The translations under genes were made by a program, and so were the position numbers. Positions 58,589-64,000 of a stretch of 64,000 nucleotides of DNA are shown here, piece by piece (positions within the stretch are counted from its first letter, which is position 1; the number at the start of each line of letters is the position of its first letter). Below the pieces are notes generated by a model. It was not told the origin of the DNA. It did no database searches and was given only the letters and a program-made list of their open reading frames with translations. This stretch comes from Verticillium longisporum (lineage: Eukaryota; Ascomycota; Sordariomycetes; Glomerellales; Plectosphaerellaceae): positions 434,001-498,000 of the forward strand of contig JAETXT010000014.1 of assembly GCA_019188255.1 (NCBI GenBank), read 5' to 3'.

Positions 58589-60448
58589 ACGTGCATGATA
58601 AGCAAGTGGGCCAAACAAGCAAGTGGGCCACCTGACCACGACCATGCGACGACAGCAGCATCCCGGTGAACCCTAACGCCTTAAATCAATTGAAACTACT
58701 TGAAATCCTCTTCTTCAGAAGCCCTCGTCTCCAGCTGACAAGTTCGCGCATTATGTCCAGGCTCGCCGCAGACACCGCAGCGCCGTTTCTTCGTCCCGTC
58801 CCTTGGTTGGCGACTGCTTCTCTGACGCGTTTCCTCATTTATCTGGACCTGAACCTCGATATTGGTTTGTATCTCCTGTCCCTCACCTAGAGTTAGACTC
58901 CCTCCTTGCCTGAGACGTGTTTTCTTAGCTCTCCGACGCTTGCTGAGTGTCGCGTTCTCGTCTCGAAGGATCTGGTTCTCCGACTTCAATAGGGCGAGTT
59001 GATGCATGATTCCACGCGTCCCCTTGGTAAAGTGGTCTATAGCGTTAAGAATCGACGTCGGAGAGCTTCCTTGGTGTCGGGCGATTCGACCTTTAATAAA
59101 CTCTGACTGACAGCTAGCTTCAATCGGGTTGTGAGGCGTTTGGGAGACCCAAGGTTCTGATGTATCGGGGACCCCCTCGACGGGCGTCGGTGTCCGTAGC
59201 TTCACATCCAGCTTTGAAACCACAATTTCGGGGCTCATTGGGACAAGCCCAGCACCTCTGAACCCCCTTGATATTCCTTTCCGTCATAGCTTCTTTGAAA
59301 GCTGCGAAAAACGCGGGAAAGAAGTCCTCCTTCGTGATGTGGCTTGTACCTGCCCTCATCTTCTTCTCAATTTGCCGACCGTAGGCCTGCTTTAGCGGGC
59401 CAAAACAGCCAACATCAAGAGGTTGAAGTAGGTGAGATGAATGGGGAGGCATGCATAGCGTAATGATGTTGTTTTCCTTGCAGTAGAGCTCGAACTCAAC
59501 GGAATGGTGACTTTGGTGCCCATCTAGGATAAGGAGGCGATATCCGGCCGACCGACGGGGCTTGGTATGCTTGTCAAAATGCTGAATCCATTCTAGACCT
59601 TTCTCATTTGTTGTCCAGCCTTTGTCTGTCGTAGCGATTACCCAGTCGTGAGGTAGAGGGCTGTCTTCGTACCAGCTTGAGAGGTGATTTTTGCCCGCCA
59701 TAATGATGAACGGCGGGACACACCACCCGTCTGCGCCAACGCCTTGGATCACTGTCACCCATTCCCGACCTCCTGGTTGGACCATTTTCGTATTAGAACG
59801 TCTTTCGGCGTTCGTAACGACCATTCCGGACCCGATAACGCCCATCATAAACCCAGTCTCATCGAAGTTATAGATATCAGGCTCCGCGATACCGTATTTG
59901 GCGATTGTGTTCTTTACGAGCGCGAACCAATCGCGAATTGCCTCGGGATCTTCGCATTGGGCTCTCTGATAGTCATATCTGCGAAAGAAACGCGTCTTAA
60001 GCTCTGGTTGTCGCCTGACGAAGTTTGAGGCCCAGCGCTTCCCGACACTCGGCGCGTCGCGGTCGGCTAGCAGTCGATTAGCCATATCTTCAACCTCACA
60101 AAGCCGGGGAGGAAATGCTCGGGAATTTAGCTCAAGTATGTATTGAACAATCGTTAACTCCTCGAGCTCCGTCAAATTTCGATTGAGGGGGATCCTGTCG
60201 CGTTGCGAAGTAATACCGCGTAGTCGACGCGTCAAGGTCATTCGGGGAACACCAAAGATATTTGTCGCAGCGCGTATACTGAGATCTGGGTCATTTTGAA
60301 TAGCCTGAAGAGCAAGCTGTAATTGACGTTCTTGTGAGGGCGGAGACATCGTTGTTGGTGGAGGAATTAATGGTTAACGTAAGAAGGTCGCGTTTTCGTC
60401 GTCAGGTGGCCCACTTGCTTGTTTGGCCCACTTGCTTATCATGCACGT
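58589..60448 (-). mobile_element. Pogo/Fot-like DNA transposon, family B
   Basis: 1,860 bp, flanked by TA (58587-58588 and 60449-60450), with perfect 48-bp terminal inverted repeats beginning ACGTGCATGATAAGCAAGTG. Like family A, each TIR has an internal duplication (AAGCAAGTGGGCCA twice). It is inserted in decayed Gypsy sequence and is not itself RIP-mutated. Confidence 0.93.
58696..60349 (-). pseudogene. Transposase of family B (one frameshift)
   Basis: It starts at ATG 60349 (MSPPSQERQLQLALQAIQND). HTH regions are followed by the DDE core NFDETGF, LILDGHQSHH and HSSHLLQPLDVGCF, a coiled coil (QLALLKSENQILRDENATL) and the CCHC knuckle CGVCGEPGHNARTC, ending at 58696. The protein is clearly related to family A but distinct throughout. 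A single missing base in the G5 run (59263-59267 on the plus strand as C5) separates the catalytic part from the C-terminal part. Overlap of the two frames there is an artefact of that slip. Confidence 0.85.
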
Positions 60449-61260
60449 TAGATTAAGTTTTATAAATAAAAGTATTATTCTATAGATCTATAATAGGGGT
60501 TTAAATAGCTTTATTTCTAGGCTATTATAAATATCTATAAAGTCTTAATATTTCTAATTAAGGGCTTAAATCTATTAATCTTATTTATATAATTTAATAA
60601 TTATCTAGAATATTTAAATATTATTATTATCTATATTACCCTTTAATTAAGCTTTTATTACTCTTTAAATAACTTTATAAATAGATTTATATTCTATTTA
60701 TATATATAATATTTATCTCTATTATAAAATATTAATAAAGTAATTAATTATATATATAATTTTATCGATATCTTTATAGAAATTCTTTTTATTAAATTAG
60801 AATTATATATTAAAATTAAATAAAAAGGTATTAAGTTCTAACTAGGACGTCCCTTTATATTAAATAGCTAATAATTATATCTTTATAAAGGGTATATTTT
60901 ATAATTCTTTATAGAATATTATTTTAAATATTAATATTAATCTATTAATTATTCTTAATAATAAGTTTATTAAATCTCCCTTTTAGAATATAATTAATTC
61001 TTTATATTTCCTTTTCTTTATAAATTTACGCTATTCTTCCTTTAATTATTAATTTAATTCTTTATTTATAATTAATAGTAAATTATTAAATATATTATTC
61101 TTAATATTTTATCCTTATTCTATATTAAGCTTTAATTATATTAATTCTTTAATATTCTCTATCTATTATCCTATAATAGCTTATCTTCTAATATTCTATA
61201 TATCTCTAATCGATATATTATCCTAATAGTTATTACTCTTTAGGGGTAGATCGATTATTA

Positions 61261-61474
61261 TATTAAGGAATCTTATATATTAAGTAAAGGGATTAATTAT
61301 TAATCTCTTAAAGGTCTCTAGGAAGATAGAATAATCGATACCCTTCTCTAAATCTTAATCTATTAACCTTTCTTATAATTATTCCTTTACTATGCTCGGT
61401 CCTCTCTTCTTAATTCCTACGATTAAATAATAGGCGATCCCCTATTAGTCTTATACCTCCCTTAGGTCCTAATA
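61261..61474 (-). repeat. Gypsy LTR, right copy
   Basis: 214 bp, the same length as the left copy. It begins TATTAAGGAATC, ends GGTCCTAATA, and abuts the GGCTC target duplication. Confidence 0.9.
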
Positions 61475-62734
61475 GGCTCATAGCTATCCGATTCTTCCTT
61501 GGACTATTTGAGTATGTCCTATTCCCTATGTCTGCTGCTCAGCTGAGAAAAGGGTAGCCGCTGACCTTTAAATCCAGGGCTGGATTCTTACCTGGAGCTA
61601 TTCTGATCATCTCTAAATGGTACCTCCCAAACGAGACACAAACCCGCATTGCGATACTATATACGTCAGCAGCGTCCGGCGGTGCATTTTCGGGACTTCT
61701 CGCATTTTCCATTGCGAAGATGGATAGCGTAGCAGGCCTCGAGGGCTGGAGATGGGTATGTTTCATCGTTCCCACAATGAGCCAAATTTTCTGACATTAT
61801 CAGATCTTCATAATTGAGGGTATTGCCACTGTTTTCATCGGAGTCATGTGCTTTTTCCTTCTAGTCGACTCCCCCCCACTATCCAAGTGGCTCGACGCCG
61901 ACGAGAAACGGTTTCTCGAGCTCCGCCAGGCTGCCCGCCGCGTCGTGCGGCCAGACGAGTTCCGCGACAAGCATTTTGATAAGCACGCCTTCTATTCGGT
62001 CGTCTTTGACTGGAAGATGTGGCTTTTGATCTTTGCCAACTGGTCAAACGCTGTCCCCAACTACGCCATGAAGTTCACCATGCCCCAGATCATCAAGAAT
62101 ATGGGCTACACTTCCAGCGACGCTCAACTTATGACCATTCCACCGTATGCCATTGGCGCAGTTTCTGCCTATGTCTTCTCCGTCTTTGCTGATCGGTACT
62201 CGTGGCGGGGTATCCCTTTCTCGTTGCGCCTCAGTTGTCCCTCATCGTAGCATTCAGTATCCTGTTTACGAAGAGTGGTGATATCAAGAACAACATTGGC
62301 GCATGCTATTTTACTGTTTGTCTTGCTTGTGCTGGGTGAGTACTCCAGTCCTCGTTACTGACGCTCATGAACTAATTTTGCGCAGAATGTATCCCATTCT
62401 TCCTGCTGTCAACGCGTGGAATGTCGCCAACTGTCCAAGCCCTCAGAAGCGCGCCATCAGCATTGGCTTCCTTGTTTGTGTAGGCAATATTGGAGGGCTT
62501 ATCGGCAGCTACATTTATCTCGACAGGGAGGCTCCGCGATATCCTACTGGCTTTGGGACATCCTTTGGCTCTGCATCTGCTGGTATCATTGCAGGAACCG
62601 TTCTTGAATTCTCGCTGAGACGTCTTAACAAGAAGAAGGAGCTACTAGACGAGGATGAAATCCGGCGGACTTATACCGACGAAGAGCTTGACAAGATGGG
62701 TGAGAAGAGCCCCCTATTCAAGTATGCTTTGTAG
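61475..62734 (+). pseudogene. MFS transporter, 3' part
   Basis: The frame resumes at the second GGCTC copy with IAIRFFLGLFE (61480-61511). Exons: 61578-61755 (GFLPGAILIISKWYLPNE..., GGAFSGLLAF), 61804-62335 and 62386-62734. It encodes TM4-TM12 including YAMKFTMPQIIKNMGY, NVANCPSPQKRAISIGF and YIYLDREAPRYPTGF, ending EKSPLFKYAL. Near 62,220-62,228 one base is missing: GIPF is followed, in the next frame, by VAPQLSLIVAFSILF. Joined to the 5' part, the two give a complete 12-TM transporter, so the gene was intact before the insertion. The likely substrate class is an organic anion or vitamin-like acid. Confidence 0.85.
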
Positions 62735-63653
62735 ATATCTAGTGGTCATGGTGTAGTTTATCTCACAGCCCTTGGACGCAAGACAACAGAATCGTAGATC
62801 ATAGTACAAAGACGTGAAAATGCACGGTTGGAAAAGGAGCCTTGCACCAGAATTCCATTACCAGGGCCTTTGTGTCAGGAGGCACCTGCGGATCCAAGGA
62901 ACAAGGCGCCTCAGGGGCTAGTTCGAAGGCTCCAGACCACGAAAACGCGTATATAAGAGTTGCGGAGGGCCCAAATTCAGATGTATTTGAAATCCTTACC
63001 TAAAAGTCCTGCGGTTTACGCCTGAGGAAGATTTCTCCACTCTGCTCATTCAGCTGCTTTGACACTTTGTCATGATACACGGGCTGAGGCAGATACTTCA
63101 ATGGGATGACCCAACAGCGCGGAACACAGGAACACATCACGCGGTGTCGATAAAGTCAGACGCAATCAAAGCACATGGCGTGTTCGTGTAGGTTGTGACG
63201 ATTCAACAGTAATTGGTTGAATGGAGAACATTGGTACGATAAACTTACGCAACGTCAAGATGGCATTTTTGGGAACTTTGGTAAATATGCACCATTCATT
63301 AAATGACATGTCAGTGGAGTGGACCCAGCTCGGATTCGTGTATGTTCGGAAGCACTACATGGTGCTTAATCCGGAATTTGCCTGATTGACCACGTGTTTT
63401 GTAGCTAGATCAACCTCATCGCATCGGTTGAAAGTCCGCCATCCCCGTCTTCTTTGCTACCCTGCGTCTGCTTTTCCGGCCTCCTTCCCCAGATTCATCC
63501 AGTTCAACCCCCAGACCCCGGACGTCAGGGCGACACTGGATCAGCGATCCGGTACGACGATCAGGGTGCGGCCGTTGTGTCGGGGCCAGTTGTGGGCCGT
63601 CCAGGGGTTTGCCGCACTGAGAATCCGGACTCGAACCTGGCTGCCATCCCAAC
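62735..63653. other. Intergenic between MFS remnant and Zn2Cys6 gene
   Basis: 919 bp with a TATATAAG element near 62,950. The last 200 bp are leader-like for the downstream regulator. No other feature is supported. Confidence 0.5.
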
Positions 63654-64000
63654 ATGGCAGGCTTTTCGGCTACCAACAGTAGGAACCTTGGAAACGGGTC
63701 CGTTCGAGGAGCATCCGGGACATCTAATGATTCGCCAACAAGTGTAATATCGAACGCATCATCGTCTAGGAAACGAGGCCAGCCAGCGTCGGGCACTTCT
63801 CCCAGGGAAGAGCCTTCACTTGAGCCCGAAAATCGGCGCAAGTCAAAGAAGATTAGTCGAGCCTGCGACTTCTGTAAGGCGAAGAAGCTCAAGTGCTCCG
63901 GTACTCTTCCGTGCGACGGCTGCACTAAGCGACAGCTCTCTTGTGTATACGATGCGACGTATCGTCGTGGGAGACCGCCAACCCCTCACCCTCGCCCAGA
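63654..64000 (+). CDS. Zn2Cys6 (Gal4-type) transcription factor, 5' part
   Basis: It is open from ATG 63654 (MAGFSATNSRN) to the window end. After a Ser-rich N-terminus comes KKISRACDFCKAKKLKCSG, then PCDGCTKRQLSCVYD and RRGRPPTPHPRP. The six cysteines have the spacing C-x2-C-x6-C-x5-C-x2-C-x6-C, a complete Zn2Cys6 binuclear cluster with the following basic linker. The remaining protein, probably a fungal-specific TF domain, lies beyond the window. The position next to the MFS transporter and divergent aldolase suggests a pathway-specific regulator. An antisense frame over the same stretch has no recognisable content. Confidence 0.85.
   Translation, partial: MAGFSATNSRNLGNGSVRGASGTSNDSPTSVISNASSSRKRGQPASGTSPREEPSLEPENRRKSKKISRACDFCKAKKLKCSGTLPCDGCTKRQLSCVYDATYRRGRPPTPHPRP

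Larger units (their letters stand above)
42235..61474 (-). mobile_element. RIP-decayed Ty3/Gypsy LTR retrotransposon with nested insertions
   Basis: A 19,240-bp element bounded by 214-bp LTRs and flanked by a 5-bp target duplication GGCTC (42230-42234 and 61475-61479). Removing the nested elements leaves about 5.8 kb, a normal Gypsy size. The sense strand is minus. Integrase remnants at about 45,440-44,900 read SIDFI.RL.KVNK, GIISDRG.LFTNKF and NLEYYFRVF, with many TAG/TAA codons at former Gln/Trp codons. A reverse-transcriptase connection segment at about 48,500-48,200 reads LANPL...KNYSPFN. The composition is extremely TA-rich, as expected of RIP. It is non-functional. Gag was not identified. 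Confidence 0.88.

Noticed and set aside
42235..61474. Centromere or other AT-rich structural region
   Set aside because: LTRs, target duplication and decayed pol explain the AT-rich block completely and it lies inside a gene.
63416..63925. 169-codon minus-strand frame at the window end
   Set aside because: It overlaps the Zn2Cys6 domain on the plus strand, which is unmistakable.

Overview
The window is nuclear DNA of a filamentous ascomycete (Pezizomycotina, most likely Sordariomycetes). The reasons are the short GT-AG introns of about 50-140 bp with CTAAC/CTGAC-like branch sites, a class II hydrophobin, an AcuK/ERT1-type regulator, a Yap1-type bZIP factor, and a sharply bounded AT-rich block with the C-to-T/G-to-A decay expected of repeat-induced point mutation (RIP). 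The exact genus cannot be read from the sequence.

Positions 1-41,700 are ordinary gene-bearing DNA. In order: the 3' part of the gluconeogenesis activator ERT1/AcuK (+); riboflavin kinase FMN1 (-); FMP52 (-); a RING-finger protein (+); a small predicted mitochondrial protein (-); a class II hydrophobin (+); an STK32/YANK-type protein kinase (+) with three in-frame TAG codons in its C-terminal tail; an AP-1/Yap1 bZIP factor (-); a BSD-domain protein (+); TSR2 (-); a large alpha/beta hydrolase (+); mitochondrial ribosomal protein mL41/MRPL27 (-); a CDF metal-efflux transporter (-) divergent from a ZIP metal-uptake transporter (+); and a DHDPS-family aldolase (-). Two long stretches, about 10.8-15.3 kb and 22.2-25.5 kb, show no convincing gene.

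Positions 41,705-62,734 are one MFS transporter gene split by a 19.2-kb nest of transposable elements. The outer element is a RIP-decayed Ty3/Gypsy retrotransposon (42,235-61,474) with 214-bp LTRs and a 5-bp target duplication, GGCTC, lying inside the MFS reading frame. Within it are a RIP-decayed Ty1/Copia element (48,574-58,265), an un-mutated solo LTR of the same Copia family (51,542-51,828), and three un-mutated pogo/Fot-like DNA transposons of about 1.86 kb with long terminal inverted repeats at TA sites. Two of these are nearly identical copies in opposite orientation. The sequence therefore records a sequence of events: Gypsy insertion, Copia insertion, RIP, then young insertions that RIP has not touched.

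With the nest removed, the aldolase, the MFS transporter and a Zn2Cys6 regulator that starts at 63,654 lie within about 4.9 kb. This looks like a small catabolic cluster for an unknown organic-acid or sugar-acid substrate, with its transporter destroyed. Separately, several otherwise intact genes and the transposases need single-base corrections of the same sign (one base missing, usually in a homopolymer). That suggests residual assembly error, and it should be settled before any of them is called a pseudogene.
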